A stretch of 64,000 nt of DNA from Cyanobium sp. CZS48M (GTDB taxonomy: Bacteria > Cyanobacteriota > Cyanobacteriia > PCC-6307 > Cyanobiaceae), in NCBI GenBank assembly GCA_030373145.1, contig JAUCZK010000002.1, positions 1-64,000 of the forward strand, written 5' to 3'. This document shows, piece after piece, positions 45,887 through 56,641 of this stretch (the stretch's first letter is position 1; each line of letters opens with the position of its first letter). A program made the position numbers and the translations under genes. Below the pieces are notes generated by a model, which saw only the letters and a program-made list of their open reading frames with translations, searched no databases and was not told where the DNA came from.

Positions 45887-47331
45887 GCGACGCCAGTGCA
45901 GCCAGCTTTGACTTCGATCTGATCGTGATCGGTGCCGGCTACGGCGGCTTTGACGCCGCCAAACACGCCGCCGACCATGGCCTGCGCACGGCGATCGTCG
46001 AATCCCGCGACATGGGCGGCACCTGCGTGAACCGGGGCTGCGTGCCCTCCAAGGCCCTGCTGGCCGCCAGTGGCCGGGTGCGGGAACTGGCCGATGCGGA
46101 GCATCTGCGCGGCTTCGGCATCCATGCGGCTCCGGTGCGCTTCGAGCGCCAGAAGATCGCTGACCACGCCAACCAGCTGGTGGCCACGATCCGCACCAAC
46201 CTAACCAAGACGCTGGAGCGGGCCGGCGCCACGATCCTGCGGGGCAAGGGCCGGCTGGAGGGTTCCCAGCGGGTGGCGGTGCGTGAAGCCAGCGGCATCG
46301 AGCGGGTGTACTCCGCCCGCGACGTGATCATCGCCACCGGCTCTGATCCCTTTGTGCCCCCCGGCATCGAAACCGACGGCCGCACCGTCTTCACCAGCGA
46401 CGAGGCCATCAGCCTGGAGTGGCTGCCCCGCTGGATCGCGATCATCGGCAGCGGCTACATCGGCCTGGAGTTCGCCGATGTCTATACGGCTCTCGGCTGT
46501 GAGGTCACCATGATCGAGGCGCTCGATCGGGTGATGCCCACCTTTGATCCCGACATCGCCAAGATCGCCGCCCGCAAGCTGATCGATGGCCGCGACATCG
46601 ACGCTCGCGCCGGCGTGCTGGCCAAGACGGTGACCCCGGGATCGCCGGTGCGGATCGAGCTGGTGGAGATGGCCAGCCGTGAGCCGGTGGAGACCCTGGA
46701 GGTGGATGCGGTGCTGGTGGCCACCGGGCGGGTGCCCGTGAGCAAGGAGCTCAACCTGGAGAGCGTCGGGGTGACCACCAATCGCGGCTTCATTCCGGTG
46801 GATGAGGCCATGCGCGTGCTGGTGGATGGCAATCCCGTGGCCCATCTCTGGGCCGTGGGCGATGTCACCGGCAAGATGATGCTGGCCCACACCGCCGCTG
46901 CCCAGGGAGGCGTGGCCGTGGACAACATCCTGGGTCACCAGCGCCTGATCGATTACCGCTCGATTCCGGCGGCCACCTTCACCCATCCCGAGATCAGTTC
47001 CGTGGGCTTGAGCGAAGCCGACGCCAAGGAGCTCGCCGCCGCCGATGGCTTCGAGCTGGGTCTGGTGCGCAGCTATTTCAAGGCCAATTCCAAGGCGCTG
47101 GCGGAGCTCGAAAGCGACGGTCTGATGAAACTGCTGTTCAACCGCTCCAGCGGTGAGGTTCTGGGGGCCCACATCTATGGCCTCCATGCCGCCGACCTGA
47201 TCCAGGAGATCGCCAATGCCGTGGCCCGGCGCCAGAGCGTGCGCGAGCTGGCCAACGAAGTGCACACCCACCCCACCCTGAGCGAAGTGGTCGAGGTGGC
47301 CTACAAGCAGGCGGCCGCGGCCCTGGTCTGA
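45883..47331 (+). CDS. lpdA: Dihydrolipoyl dehydrogenase
   Basis: A 482-residue pyridine nucleotide-disulphide oxidoreductase, the E3 of pyruvate dehydrogenase and the glycine cleavage system. The FAD fold GAGYGGFDAAKHAADHG precedes the redox-active GGTCVNRGCVPSK; the second nucleotide fold is IIGSGYIGLEFA, and the HTHPTLSE block near the C-terminus carries the catalytic His. GTG 45883 overlaps the upstream TGA. Confidence 0.95.
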   Translation: MSDASAASFDFDLIVIGAGYGGFDAAKHAADHGLRTAIVESRDMGGTCVNRGCVPSKALLAASGRVRELADAEHLRGFGIHAAPVRFERQKIADHANQLVATIRTNLTKTLERAGATILRGKGRLEGSQRVAVREASGIERVYSARDVIIATGSDPFVPPGIETDGRTVFTSDEAISLEWLPRWIAIIGSGYIGLEFADVYTALGCEVTMIEALDRVMPTFDPDIAKIAARKLIDGRDIDARAGVLAKTVTPGSPVRIELVEMASREPVETLEVDAVLVATGRVPVSKELNLESVGVTTNRGFIPVDEAMRVLVDGNPVAHLWAVGDVTGKMMLAHTAAAQGGVAVDNILGHQRLIDYRSIPAATFTHPEISSVGLSEADAKELAAADGFELGLVRSYFKANSKALAELESDGLMKLLFNRSSGEVLGAHIYGLHAADLIQEIANAVARRQSVRELANEVHTHPTLSEVVEVAYKQAAAALV

Positions 47332-47415
47332 TGGTCCGTCAGGCAGGACTGTCGCAGGGGATCTCGGCGTCCACCGCTTCTACGATCTGAGTCCAGCATT
47401 CTTTGCCGTCAGCCC

Positions 47416-48300
47416 TTGGAGATCCGTCGTCGCCCGCCCAATCCCCCCGTGCGGGTGGCCCACATGCAATTCGGCATTCCCCATGAGGAAGCGGCTCCGC
47501 GCCACATCCTTGAGGAAATCGTCTGGGAGAAGGATCGGGAGGTGGCGGCTTCGCGCGAGCGTGTGCCCCTTGAGAAACTCAAGCAGCAGGTGGCGGAACT
47601 CCCCTCCTGCCGCGACTTCGTGGCCTCCCTGCGTGCCAGTTGCCGCAAGCCGGCCGTGATCGCCGAGGTGAAGAAGGCCAGCCCCAGCAAGGGCGTGATC
47701 CGTGAGGATTTCGATCCTGTGGCTATCGCCCTCGGCTACCAGACCGGCGGCGCCAGCTGCCTCTCGGTGCTCACCGACAAGGCTTTCTTCCAGGGGGGCT
47801 TCGAGGTGCTGGTTGACGTGCGCCAAGCGGTGGAGCTTCCCCTGCTCTGTAAGGACTTCATCCTCACGCCCTACCAGCTGTATCAGGCCCGCGCCGCCGG
47901 GGCTGATGCCGCCCTGCTGATTGCCGCCATCCTCACCGACCAGGACCTCACCTACCTGCTCAAGGTGGCCCATGCCCTCGGCCTGGCGGTGCTGCTGGAG
48001 GTGCATGACGCCGCCGAGATGGAGCGAGCGCTGGCCCTCGATGGGGTGGAGATGATCGGCATCAACAACCGTGATCTCACCAGTTTCCACACCGATCTGG
48101 CCACCACCGAGGAGCTGATGGCCCGCTTCGGCGAACGCCTGCGCCGGAAGGGCGCCCTGCTGGTGAGTGAGTCGGGGCTGGGCAGCCGGGAGGATCTCGA
48201 TCGCGTGGTGGGCGCCGGCGCCGATGCGGTGCTGGTGGGTGAAGCCCTGATGCGCGAGGCCGACGTGACCCTCGCGCTGGAGACCCTGATCGGAGCCTGA
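47416..48300 (+). CDS. trpC: Indole-3-glycerol phosphate synthase
   Basis: A 294-residue TIM-barrel enzyme of tryptophan synthesis. Conserved barrel blocks [48 protein letters not shown] and [13 protein letters not shown] carry the catalytic Lys and Glu residues. Cyanobacterial TrpC has the N-terminal [15 protein letters not shown] seen here, which supports the TTG start at 47416 over a later ATG (HMQFG). Confidence 0.94.
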   Translation: MEIRRRPPNPPVRVAHMQFGIPHEEAAPRHILEEIVWEKDREVAASRERVPLEKLKQQVAELPSCRDFVASLRASCRKPAVIAEVKKASPSKGVIREDFDPVAIALGYQTGGASCLSVLTDKAFFQGGFEVLVDVRQAVELPLLCKDFILTPYQLYQARAAGADAALLIAAILTDQDLTYLLKVAHALGLAVLLEVHDAAEMERALALDGVEMIGINNRDLTSFHTDLATTEELMARFGERLRRKGALLVSESGLGSREDLDRVVGAGADAVLVGEALMREADVTLALETLIGA

Positions 48301-48357
48301 ATCTCCCTGGCCGACGCCGGATTGCGGGCGGCTGCTGGGGCCTGGAGGTCAAGGGAA

Positions 48358-48404
48358 AACCCCCAGCCGGACCTGCACAGAGTGCGAAGGTCCAGCTGGG
48401 GGTT
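48358..48404. terminator. Strong bidirectional-looking terminator hairpin
   Basis: AACCCCCAGC plus GGACC (48358-48373) pairs with GGTCC plus GCTGGGGGTT (48389-48404), with one C/A mismatch and a 15-nt loop. It lies between the convergent trpC and rpsD genes and is flanked by an AAAA run on the left, which becomes TTTT after the hairpin on the minus strand, so it should end rpsD transcription best. Confidence 0.75.
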
Positions 48405-48452
48405 GGGGTGGGCCAGCTCCTGCCGGAGCCAGCCAAGTGCTGAATGGGGAAC

Positions 48453-49061
48453 TCAGACCTTGCGGCTGTAAAACTCCACCACCAGCAGTTCGTTGATCTC
48501 AAGGGCCACCCACTCGCGCTCGATCCGACCGTTCACCTTGGCGGTGAACTTGTTCTTGTCGAGTTCGAGGTTGGGGGGGATGTTGGCCAGACCCGGGAAT
48601 TCCAGGTTGCCTTCGGCAAGCTGGCGGCTGGCCTTGCGCTCCCGCACGACGATCACGTCGCCGGGGCGGCACTGGTAGCTGGGCACATCGACCACACGGC
48701 CGTTCACGGTGATGTGACCGTGGTTCACCAGCTGGCGGGCGCCAGGAACGGTGGGCCCGAAGCCGAGGCGGAAGCAGATGTTGTCGAGACGGTTCTCCAG
48801 CAGCTTCAGCAGGTTGGTTCCGGTGGAACCCTCCTGGGCGCGCGCTTTCTTCACGTAGCGCACGAGCTGGCGCTCGGAGATGCCGTAGTTGAAGCGAAGC
48901 TTCTGCTTCTCTTCGAGGCGGATGGCGTATTCGGAGCGCTTGCGACGGGCTTGGCCGTGCTGACCGGGGGGATAAGCCCGCTTGGCGGACTTACGGGTGA
49001 GACCAGGAAGGTCTCCCAAGCGCCGCGTCACCCTCAGGCGAGGACCGCGGTAGCGAGACAT
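48453..49061 (-). CDS. rpsD: 30S ribosomal protein S4
   Basis: A 202-residue primary 16S rRNA-binding protein. The N-terminus [20 protein letters not shown] is that of cyanobacterial and plastid S4, and the S4 RNA-binding domain is at about residues 92-155 ([13 protein letters not shown]). The ATG at 49061 gives the exact family length; upstream codons are not part of the protein. It is monocistronic here, divergent from yidD. Confidence 0.97.
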   Translation of the reverse strand: MSRYRGPRLRVTRRLGDLPGLTRKSAKRAYPPGQHGQARRKRSEYAIRLEEKQKLRFNYGISERQLVRYVKKARAQEGSTGTNLLKLLENRLDNICFRLGFGPTVPGARQLVNHGHITVNGRVVDVPSYQCRPGDVIVVRERKASRQLAEGNLEFPGLANIPPNLELDKNKFTAKVNGRIEREWVALEINELLVVEFYSRKV

Positions 49062-49132
49062 GTAGACAGAAACAGAGGACGGGGTTCTGGAACGAAGCGC
49101 GCTCTGGCCGTGGGCCAGGCCGTCCGGGGAGC

Positions 49133-49429
49133 ATGCTGGAGGCATCCTCCAGGCACCCGGTCGTGCAACGCCAGTTGACGATCCTATCCGTTGGCTTCTC
49201 AGGCCTCAGCCGGGCACTGCAGCAGCTCCTGCTCGCCCTGATCAGCGGCTACCGCCGCTGGCTCTCACCCCTGCTCGGTCCCCGCTGCCGCTTCATCCCC
49301 AGCTGCAGCGCCTATGGCCTTGAGGCGATCCAGCGCCATGGCCCCTGGCGGGGCGGCTGGCTCACCCTCAGACGCCTGCTGCGCTGCCACCCCTTCACTC
49401 CCTGCGGTTGCGATCCGGTGCCCGAGTGA
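49133..49429 (+). CDS. yidD: Membrane protein insertion efficiency factor YidD
   Basis: A 98-residue YidD. The diagnostic [50 protein letters not shown] and PCGCDPVP blocks are all present; the N-terminal amphipathic helix should associate with the inner membrane. It is usually found beside rnpA/yidC; here it is detached from that operon (61.8-59.7 kb). A GTG at 49163 could be the true start. Its stop overlaps the next GTG. Confidence 0.9.
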   Translation: MLEASSRHPVVQRQLTILSVGFSGLSRALQQLLLALISGYRRWLSPLLGPRCRFIPSCSAYGLEAIQRHGPWRGGWLTLRRLLRCHPFTPCGCDPVPE

Positions 49430-49731
49430 ACCAGCCCGCATCCCCCCTGCCGCTCCTGCTGCTCTACAGCCGTGATGGCTGCTGCCTGTGCGAGGGCCTG
49501 GAGGAGCGGCTGCTGGCCCTGAAGCCACCGCCGCCACTGCAGGTGGTGAATGTGGATCACGATCCCGAGCTGCAGGCCCGCTACGGGCTGGAGGTGCCGC
49601 TGCTGGCGGTGCTGCGGCAGGGGCGGCCGCAGCTGTTGCCGCGGGTGGGGCCGCGGCTGGGGGGGGAGGGCCTGCAGCGCTGGCTGCGGAAGTGTCTGGC
49701 CGAGCTGCCTGGCCCGCCGCCGAGCGCCTAA
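49426..49731 (+). CDS. Glutaredoxin-family (thioredoxin-fold) protein
   Basis: A 101-residue thioredoxin-fold protein of the DUF836/glutaredoxin-like type: [17 protein letters not shown] carries the CxxC pair (CCLC) after the first strand, followed by [17 protein letters not shown] and the cis-Pro strand EVPLLAVL. It may reduce disulphides or accept electrons; the partner is unknown. The GTG at 49426 overlaps the stop of yidD. It is 51 bp upstream of murE. Confidence 0.82.
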   Translation: MNQPASPLPLLLLYSRDGCCLCEGLEERLLALKPPPPLQVVNVDHDPELQARYGLEVPLLAVLRQGRPQLLPRVGPRLGGEGLQRWLRKCLAELPGPPPSA

Positions 49732-49782
49732 AACTGCGCGAACTCCACAGCGCCTGTCCCCACCCCTGGGGATCACGTCCCG

Positions 49783-51309
49783 ATGCCCCAGCTGCTCCAC
49801 TCCCTCCTGCAGGACTGCGCAGTGGCGATTCCCGCCCAGTTGCCTGATGCCGTGGTCACCGGCCTGAGCTGCGACTCCCGCAGCGTCAGCGCCGGCACCC
49901 TGTTCATCGGCCTGCCCGGGGGGCAGGTGGATGGCGGCAGCTTCTGGCCCGCCGCCCTGGAGCGGGGGGCGGCGGCGGCCCTGATCGGGCCGGCGGCGGC
50001 CGCCCAGTGCCCGCCGGGGCCGGCTGATCCGGTGCTGGTGCTGCAGGAGCCGGTGGCGGAATGGGCCGGTCGTCTGGCGGCCGCGTTCTGGCACGACCCC
50101 AGCCGGCGTCTGGCCCTGATCGGTGTCACCGGCACCAACGGCAAGACCACCACCACCCACCTGATCGAGCACCTCAGCGCCGGCTGCGGTCAGTCCACGG
50201 CCCTGTTCGGCACTTTGCTCAACCGCTGGCCGGGGCACAGCGTCACGGCATCGCACACCACCGCCTTTGCCGATGTGCTCCAGGGTCAGCTGGCCCGGGC
50301 GGTGGAGGCCGGAGCCCAGCTGGCGGCCATGGAGGTGAGTTCCCACGCCCTCGACCAGCGCCGCGTGGCTGGCTGCCACTTCGCCGGGGCGGTGTTCACC
50401 AACCTCACCCAGGACCACCTCGATTACCACCCTTCCATGGAGGCCTACTTCGAGGCCAAGGCGGGTCTGTTCTCAGCGGAGCGGCTGGAGGGCACGGCCG
50501 TGGTGAACATCGACGACCCCTGGGGCGCACAGCTGGCCACTCAGCTCTCCAGCCGGCTGGGGGAGCGGCTCTGGCGGAGCTCCCTGGCCGCGCCGGCCGC
50601 TGGAGCGGGCCCCGAGGATCTGGCCGAGTTGCGCCTCGACGACCTGGTCTTCGCCGCCGATGGGGTCAGCGGCACCCTGATCACGCCCCTGGGGCGCGGG
50701 GCGTTCCGCTCACCCCTGGTGGGCCGCTTCAACCTGATGAACCTGCTGCAAGCGGTGGGAGTGCTGCAACAGCAGGGCCTGCCCCTGGACCGGTTGCTGG
50801 AGGCCATCCCCAGCTTCCGAGGCGTGCCCGGCCGCATGGAGCGGGTGGTGCTGCCCGAGGCCGACCAGCTGCCGGCGGTGCTGGTGGACTACGCCCACAC
50901 CCCCGATGGCCTGGCCAGTGCGCTGGCGGCCTGCCGGCCTTTCGCCAAGGGCCAGCTGGTCTGTGTGTTCGGCTGCGGCGGCGACCGCGACCGGGGCAAG
51001 CGCCCGCAGATGGCCGCGATCGCCGCGCAGCTGGCCGATCGGGTGGTGGTGACCTCCGACAACCCCCGCACCGAAGATCCCCAGCGCATCCTTGACGACG
51101 TGGTTGCCGGCATTCCATCCGGCACCGACCTGACGGTGGAGGTGGATCGGGCCACCGCGATCGCAACGGCCGTTGCTGCGGCGGGCCCGCGCGATCTGCT
51201 GCTGATCGCCGGCAAGGGCCATGAGGATTACCAGATCCTGGGTACCACCAAGGTCCACTTTGACGACCGGGAAGAGGCTGAGAAGGCCCTGCGGGCGCGG
51301 CTCAGCTGA
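49783..51309 (+). CDS. murE: UDP-N-acetylmuramoyl-tripeptide synthetase (meso-DAP adding)
   Basis: A 508-residue Mur ligase. The P-loop [13 protein letters not shown] is near residue 111, the catalytic block [13 protein letters not shown] follows, and the C-terminal DNPRTEDP motif (Arg in DNPR) indicates meso-diaminopimelate as the added residue, which agrees with dapB in this window. The start ATG 49783 is normal. Confidence 0.96.
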   Translation: MPQLLHSLLQDCAVAIPAQLPDAVVTGLSCDSRSVSAGTLFIGLPGGQVDGGSFWPAALERGAAAALIGPAAAAQCPPGPADPVLVLQEPVAEWAGRLAAAFWHDPSRRLALIGVTGTNGKTTTTHLIEHLSAGCGQSTALFGTLLNRWPGHSVTASHTTAFADVLQGQLARAVEAGAQLAAMEVSSHALDQRRVAGCHFAGAVFTNLTQDHLDYHPSMEAYFEAKAGLFSAERLEGTAVVNIDDPWGAQLATQLSSRLGERLWRSSLAAPAAGAGPEDLAELRLDDLVFAADGVSGTLITPLGRGAFRSPLVGRFNLMNLLQAVGVLQQQGLPLDRLLEAIPSFRGVPGRMERVVLPEADQLPAVLVDYAHTPDGLASALAACRPFAKGQLVCVFGCGGDRDRGKRPQMAAIAAQLADRVVVTSDNPRTEDPQRILDDVVAGIPSGTDLTVEVDRATAIATAVAAAGPRDLLLIAGKGHEDYQILGTTKVHFDDREEAEKALRARLS

Positions 51310-51414
51310 ACCGAGCTGGGTGTGACAGAACCATTGATATCGGCGGGAATTCGCTGATGGATATCAGCCTGTCGAGTATCTTTCCCCACGTTGAGTTCTT
51401 CAGTCAGCGATTCC

Positions 51415-52155
51415 ATGTCTTCCCCCGTGCCCATGTCGAGGAAATTCCTCGCTGAGATGATCGGTACCTTCTGGTTGGTGTTCGGTGGTTGCGGCAGTGC
51501 TGTTCTGGCCGCTGTGTTCCCCTACAACCAAGCCGGGGCCAATCCCCTCGGGCTCGGTTTCCTTGGGGTGTCGCTGGCCTTCGGCCTCACCTTGTTGACC
51601 ATGGCTTACGCCATCGGCCACATCTCCGGTTGTCACATCAATCCAGCGGTCACCTTCGGCCTCTGGGCCAGCGGCCGCCATCCTGGTTCGCAGCTGCTTC
51701 CTTACATCGCCGCCCAAGTGCTGGGGGGGCTGATTGCTGGCGGCCTCCTTCTGGGCATCGCCGGTGGTCGTCCCGGCTTCGAGCTGACGGGGAGCAACCC
51801 CCTCGCCACCAACGGTTTCGGGGCCCACTCCCCCGGTGGTTACGGCCTGGTGTCGGCTCTGGTGATCGAGGTGGTTCTCACCTTCATCTTCCTGCTCATC
51901 ATCCTGGGAGTCACCCACAAAGACGCGATCAAGGACCTGGCCGGCGTGCCGATCGGCCTCAGCCTGGTGCTGATTCACCTGATCAGCATCCCGATCACCA
52001 ACACCTCGGTCAACCCGGCCCGCAGCACTGGCGTGGCGTTCTGGGCAGGCGGCGATGCCATGGGTCAGCTGTGGCTGTTTTGGCTGGCGCCGATCGTCGG
52101 CGCCCTGCTGGCCGGCTGGGTGCAGCGCAACCTGCTGGATGGTCCGAAGGACTGA
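51415..52155 (+). CDS. aqpZ: Aquaporin Z
   Basis: A 246-residue MIP-family channel with six transmembrane helices and two NPA half-helices (HINPAVTFG and [10 protein letters not shown]). The selectivity filter is that of a water channel: Phe in VFGGCGS, His in [13 protein letters not shown], Thr and Arg around the second NPA. Glycerol facilitators have smaller residues there. ATG 51415 is preferred; a TTG at 51391 would add eight residues. Likely role: water flux during osmotic change. Confidence 0.94.
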   Translation: MSSPVPMSRKFLAEMIGTFWLVFGGCGSAVLAAVFPYNQAGANPLGLGFLGVSLAFGLTLLTMAYAIGHISGCHINPAVTFGLWASGRHPGSQLLPYIAAQVLGGLIAGGLLLGIAGGRPGFELTGSNPLATNGFGAHSPGGYGLVSALVIEVVLTFIFLLIILGVTHKDAIKDLAGVPIGLSLVLIHLISIPITNTSVNPARSTGVAFWAGGDAMGQLWLFWLAPIVGALLAGWVQRNLLDGPKD

Positions 52156-52166
52156 ACCACAGGCTC

Positions 52167-53405
52167 CTAGGCAGGCCTGGTGAGTTCGGCCAGGGTCGCA
52201 AGCAGCACCTCCAGCTCCACTCCCGTGGTGGTGATGTGGGTGCAGGCCCTGAGGCAATGGGGATCGTCGAGGGTGCGCAGCCAGATGGCTCGCTCTCCCA
52301 GCTGGCTCACCAGATCCCCTGGAGCTGCTCCCTCCACCACGAAGCTCACCAGGCCAGCCGGAGGTGGAACCTCCAGGAGCGGGTGTACACCCGGCAGCTG
52401 ACTCAGGCCATGCCAGAGCTGCTGGCTGCGCTCCTGAATCAGCTTCAGCCGCTCTGGTGCCGGGGCCACCGCCTCCAGCAGCTCCAGCGACCGGCGCAGC
52501 CCGGCCAGCAGGGGCACGCAGGATGTGGCCACCTCAAAGCGCCTTGCATCTTGATGCCAGGCGCTTCCTTGATCATTTTCCTGGGCAAGGCTGCGCCAGC
52601 CGCCCATGGTGGGCTGTGCCTCAGCCAGCAGCCGCTCCGAGAGCGCCACTCCGCCCAGCCCCTCGGGGCCGCAGCACCACTTGTGGCCGGTGAAGGCATA
52701 GATGTCGGCTACGGCCGCTGCACCAGCGCCGCCAGTATCCGCCTCGTGCTCCGCCAGCGGCAGGCTCCCCACAGACTGGGCCGCGTCCACCAGCAGCCAT
52801 GGCCGCCTGGGGTGCTGCTCCAGCCGGTGGGCCACGGCCGTGATCGGCATCAACTGGCCGGTGTTCCAGAGCAGGTGCGAGAGCACCACCAGGCGGGTGC
52901 GGGGCGTGAGGCTGGCCCCTAGGGCCTCCAGCACCGAGGCATTGGTACTGGCCAGATCGCCCCGCAGCCCTTTCACCGCCAGGGTGGAGATGCTGAGCCC
53001 TTTGCGGCGGGCCAGCTCACGGCAGGCCGCCACCACGCCCGGATGCTCACAATCGCTGATCAGCAGCTCATCGCCCGCCTGCCAGGGCAGGCCCCACAGG
53101 GGCAGTACACAGCCACTGGTGACGTTCTCGGTGAGGGCGAGGCGCTCCGGCGGCACCCCGCAGAGCGCGGCCAGTGCCCCCCGCAAACTCCTCACTTCCC
53201 CCTCAAGCCACGGCCAGATGTCGGCGGTGAAGGGCCCCAGCTCCTGGATGGTCCGCCAGCTGCCCGTGATTGCCTCAAGCGAGGCGGTGGGCAAGGGTCC
53301 CTGGCCGCCGTAGTTGAAGTAGGTCTTGTGGGCCAGGGCGGGCATCAGCTCCCGCAGTTGCTCTGGGCTGATGGAGCCGATGCTGGGGCCAGAGTCTCTC
53401 GTCAA
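52167..53405 (-). CDS. Class V PLP-dependent enzyme, L-cysteine/cystine lyase (C-DES) type
   Basis: A 412-residue fold-type I PLP enzyme. KTYFNYGGQGPLPTASLEAI, ISDCEHPGVVAACREL, LLSHLLWNTGQLMP and the PLP-Lys segment YAFTGHKWCCGPEG follow the pattern of Synechocystis C-DES, which cleaves cystine to a persulphide for iron-sulphur assembly. A cysteine desulphurase SufS is less likely because the SufS Cys loop is not seen. The apparent start is TTG 53405; a 150-bp hairpin-rich gap precedes it. Confidence 0.82.
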   Translation of the reverse strand: MTRDSGPSIGSISPEQLRELMPALAHKTYFNYGGQGPLPTASLEAITGSWRTIQELGPFTADIWPWLEGEVRSLRGALAALCGVPPERLALTENVTSGCVLPLWGLPWQAGDELLISDCEHPGVVAACRELARRKGLSISTLAVKGLRGDLASTNASVLEALGASLTPRTRLVVLSHLLWNTGQLMPITAVAHRLEQHPRRPWLLVDAAQSVGSLPLAEHEADTGGAGAAAVADIYAFTGHKWCCGPEGLGGVALSERLLAEAQPTMGGWRSLAQENDQGSAWHQDARRFEVATSCVPLLAGLRRSLELLEAVAPAPERLKLIQERSQQLWHGLSQLPGVHPLLEVPPPAGLVSFVVEGAAPGDLVSQLGERAIWLRTLDDPHCLRACTHITTTGVELEVLLATLAELTRPA

Positions 53406-53416
53406 GGCGAACGATC

Positions 53417-53539
53417 GACGGGGTTGAGAAGCATGGCAGCGACCCCGTTCCGTAATGAAGGTGGCCTCAGGCCTCGATCAAAATCGAGGAGGCCTGAGGA
53501 TCAAGCGTCTGGGTGCCAATGCACTGAAGATGACGCTTG
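53417..53539 (-). other. Cluster of three stem-loops upstream of the cysteine lyase gene
   Basis: Three stem-loops occupy the 150-bp gap: ACGGGGT/ACCCCGT (53418-53424 with 53442-53448), a 14-bp stem with a 3-nt bulge (53465-53478 with 53483-53499) and CAAGCGTC/GACGCTTG (53502-53509 with 53532-53539). The minus-strand transcript would carry them as a structured 5' leader of the lyase gene, or the middle one could terminate the small upstream gene. Confidence 0.5.
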
Positions 53540-53554
53540 CAAAGCGGCTCCATT

Positions 53555-53722
53555 TCAGAGCACCTGACCCACCATCACCGCAGCAAGAGCTGAGAAAAGG
53601 GTGATGCCCAGGGCCGTGAGGGGGTTCTGTCCCTGGGCCACGGCGAAGCTGGTGACGACACCGGCTCCGAGGCAGGCGACGACGATCTGGGTGGCGGCGG
53701 AGGGACGATCCAAGGCAGACAT
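53555..53722 (-). CDS. Small membrane protein (55 aa)
   Basis: A 55-codon gene reading MSALDRPSAATQIVVACLGA at its start, then two short hydrophobic helices (about residues 12-28 and 35-54) joined by AQGQNPLTALG. Composition and helix pattern indicate a real two-span membrane protein; I recall similar small proteins in picocyanobacteria but know no function. No strong ribosome-binding site is visible. Confidence 0.68.
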   Translation of the reverse strand: MSALDRPSAATQIVVACLGAGVVTSFAVAQGQNPLTALGITLFSALAAVMVGQVL

Positions 53723-53881
53723 CACGACTGAGCAGCAACGTAGGGACCCTTTTTGCAGGCACCAGCAGGGATCAGGGGTTTCGTTACCGGGGGTTGGGCT
53801 TCGTTACAGGGCGACATTGTCCTGGCTATTCGGCCCAACCAGGTTCGCTGACCAAAGCCAGCACACTCCGACTTGACCGTC

Positions 53882-54157
53882 ATGATCGAAGTGGACAGGC
53901 TTGCCCATAGGCCCATGGAGATCAATCACCCCAACCGCAAGCCGCTCACGGCCGAGGAGCTGGTGCTGCTGGAGGAGTTCCGCCAGAAGTTGAAGGGACG
54001 GGTGCTCAGCGTGGGCCTCACCAGCGACGATGTCCGTCAGATCGTCGAGGGCCTGCGCCGGCATCCCAACACCAGTCTCGAAGTGATCCAGGCGGTGCTG
54101 GAAGAAGCCCGTGCCCTGGTCCCTGGACGGCGCCTGGTCACCTTCGACTGGGAATGA
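53882..54157 (+). CDS. Hypothetical protein (91 aa)
   Basis: A 91-residue soluble protein: the N-terminal [20 protein letters not shown] is followed by helices ([19 protein letters not shown], then [13 protein letters not shown] and [14 protein letters not shown]). The amphipathic helices resemble a small regulatory or binding domain, but no family is recognised. It lies 94 bp before xfp on the same strand. ATG 53882 is preferred over TTG 53873. Confidence 0.6.
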   Translation: MIEVDRLAHRPMEINHPNRKPLTAEELVLLEEFRQKLKGRVLSVGLTSDDVRQIVEGLRRHPNTSLEVIQAVLEEARALVPGRRLVTFDWE

Positions 54158-54251
54158 GGCCAGAGCCAGGGGTGTCAGGGGCGAAGCACCTGGTGTTGGC
54201 AGACCTTCGAGGTCGTGGGAGGGTGCGCTGAACAGGACACAGACAGCAAGC

Positions 54252-56639
54252 ATGGCCATGGACCACGACCAGGAGCTTCAGCTGCTCGACGCCTGGTGGC
54301 GTGCCGCCAACTACCTGGCGGTAGGGATGATCTATCTGCGCGAGAACCCTCTGCTGGCCGAGCCGCTCCGGCCTGAGCACATCAAGGCCCGCCTGCTGGG
54401 GCACTGGGGCTCCAGCCCTGGCCAGTCCTTCATCTGGGCCCACGCCAACCGGGTGATCCGCCACCACGACCTGGAGATGATCTACCTCTCCGGGCCGGGC
54501 CATGGGGCCCCCGGCGTGCTGGCTCCCACCTATCTCGATGGCAGCTACAGCGAGGTCTATCCCGATAAGTCGCAGGATGGCGGCGGGATGCAGCGCTTCT
54601 TCAAGCAGTTCTCCTTCCCCGGCCATATCGGCTCCCACTGCACCCCGGAAACCCCGGGCTCGATCCATGAGGGGGGCGAGCTGGGTTACGTGCTCTCCCA
54701 CGCCTGCGGCGCCGTCTTCGACAACCCCGATCTGATCGCCCTGGCCTGCGTGGGGGATGGTGAGGCGGAGACCGGCCCCCTGGCCACCTCCTGGCACATC
54801 AACAAGTTCCTCAACCCGATCAGCGACGGGGCGGTGCTGCCGGTGCTGCACCTGAACGGCTACAAGATCGCCAACCCCACCCTGCTGGCGCGGATCCCCA
54901 GGGAGGAGCTGGTGAACCTGATGCGTGGCTACGGCTGGGATCCGATCCTGGTGGAGGGCAGCGAACCCGCCGCCATGCACCAGGCGATGGCCGCCGCCAT
55001 GGACCAGGCCATCGCCGCCATCCAGCGGGTGCGTCACGACTGCCGCCAGAGCGGTGAGGCCGTGCGGCCCGCCTGGCCGATGATCGTGCTGCGCTCCCCC
55101 AAGGGCTGGACCGGCCCCAAGGAGCTCAACGGCAAGAAGCTGGAGAACTTCTGGCGGGCCCACCAGGTGCCCCTGCCGGCACCGAAGAACGATCCCGAAC
55201 AGCTGAAGATGCTCGAAGACTGGCTGCGCAGCTACCGGCCTCAGGAGCTCTTCGACGCCGCCGGCACCCTCAGGCCCGAACTCCAGGCCCTCTCCCCGAC
55301 GGGGCTTCGGCGGATGGGCTCAAGCCCCCACGCCAATGGCGGCCGACTGCGCCGCAACCTCAGGCTGGCGCCGATCGAGGCCCATGCCGTGCACGTCGAG
55401 CGGCCAGGCCAGAGTGAGCATGAGAACACCGCACCGCTGGGGGCGCTGCTGCGCGACACGATCGCGCGCAACCCCGATTCGCTGCGGGTGTTCGGCCCCG
55501 ATGAAACCGCCTCCAACCGGCTGCAGGCCATCTATGAGGTCAGCAAGAAGGTCTGGATGGAGGAGTTCCTCCCGGAAGATCTCAACGGCAGTGAACTGGC
55601 CCGCGAGGGCCGGGTGGTGGAGATGCTCTCCGAGCACACCCTGGTGGGAATGATGGAGGGCTATCTGCTCACGGGCCGCTACGGCTTCTTCCACACCTAC
55701 GAGGCCTTCGCCCATGTGATCGCCTCGATGTTCAACCAGCACGCCAAGTGGCTGGAATCCTGCAATCTGCATGCCAGCTGGCGTGCGCCGATCGCGCCCT
55801 GGAATTGCCTGATCTCCTCCACCGTCTGGCGCCAGGATCACAACGGCTTCACCCACCAGGACCCTGGCTTCATCGACCTGGCCGGCAACAAGAGTGGCGA
55901 TGTGGTACGCGTCTACCTGCCAGCCGATGCCAACTGCTTGCTGGCGGTGGCGGAGGAGGCCCTTGTGGAAACGAACGTCTGCAACATCATCGTTTCCGAC
56001 AAGCAGAAGCATCTCCAGTACCTCACCCTCGAGGAGGCCCGCAGTCACGTGGCCAAGGGCATCGGTCTCTGGGGCTGGGCCAGCAGCGATGACCAAGGAG
56101 ATGAGCCCGATGAACCCGATGTGGTGCTGGCCTGCGCCGGCGACATCCCCACCAAGGAAGTGCTGGCAGCGGTGGAGATCCTCCACCGCGAGGTTCCCAA
56201 GCTGCGGATCCGGGTGATCAACGTGGTGAAGCTGTTCGCCCTGACCGAGCCGAGCGAGCACCCCCATGGCCTCTCAAATCGGGATTTCGACAGCCTGTTC
56301 ACCACAAACAAGCCGGTGATCTTCAACTTCCACGGCTACCCGTGGCTGATTCACCGGCTCACCTACCGGCGCACCAACCACTCCAACATCCACGTGCGTG
56401 GCTACAAGGAGAAGGGCAACATCAACACGCCGCTGGAGCTGGCGATGAACAACCAGATTGACCGCTTCAATCTGGTGATCGATGTGATCGACCGGGTGCC
56501 CGGCCTCGGCTCCCGTGCCGCCCACGTGAAGGAGCGGATGAAGGAAGCGATCCTCGGCCACCGCCGCTATGCCCACACCCACGGCATGGATTCCCCTGAT
56601 GTGACCGGCTGGCGTTGGTCCTTGCCCAGCCCGCTCTAG
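54252..56639 (+). CDS. xfp: Phosphoketolase
   Basis: A 795-residue TPP-dependent enzyme that splits xylulose-5-P or fructose-6-P to acetyl-phosphate. The N-terminal [33 protein letters not shown] and the TPP motif [11 protein letters not shown] are diagnostic, and the C-terminal domain ([23 protein letters not shown]) is complete. The ATG at 54252 gives the family length. Acetate kinase follows, so acetyl-phosphate can be turned into acetate and ATP, a carbon-saving bypass also used for fermentation and mixotrophy in cyanobacteria. Confidence 0.96.
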   Translation: MAMDHDQELQLLDAWWRAANYLAVGMIYLRENPLLAEPLRPEHIKARLLGHWGSSPGQSFIWAHANRVIRHHDLEMIYLSGPGHGAPGVLAPTYLDGSYSEVYPDKSQDGGGMQRFFKQFSFPGHIGSHCTPETPGSIHEGGELGYVLSHACGAVFDNPDLIALACVGDGEAETGPLATSWHINKFLNPISDGAVLPVLHLNGYKIANPTLLARIPREELVNLMRGYGWDPILVEGSEPAAMHQAMAAAMDQAIAAIQRVRHDCRQSGEAVRPAWPMIVLRSPKGWTGPKELNGKKLENFWRAHQVPLPAPKNDPEQLKMLEDWLRSYRPQELFDAAGTLRPELQALSPTGLRRMGSSPHANGGRLRRNLRLAPIEAHAVHVERPGQSEHENTAPLGALLRDTIARNPDSLRVFGPDETASNRLQAIYEVSKKVWMEEFLPEDLNGSELAREGRVVEMLSEHTLVGMMEGYLLTGRYGFFHTYEAFAHVIASMFNQHAKWLESCNLHASWRAPIAPWNCLISSTVWRQDHNGFTHQDPGFIDLAGNKSGDVVRVYLPADANCLLAVAEEALVETNVCNIIVSDKQKHLQYLTLEEARSHVAKGIGLWGWASSDDQGDEPDEPDVVLACAGDIPTKEVLAAVEILHREVPKLRIRVINVVKLFALTEPSEHPHGLSNRDFDSLFTTNKPVIFNFHGYPWLIHRLTYRRTNHSNIHVRGYKEKGNINTPLELAMNNQIDRFNLVIDVIDRVPGLGSRAAHVKERMKEAILGHRRYAHTHGMDSPDVTGWRWSLPSPL

Positions 56640-56641
56640 GG

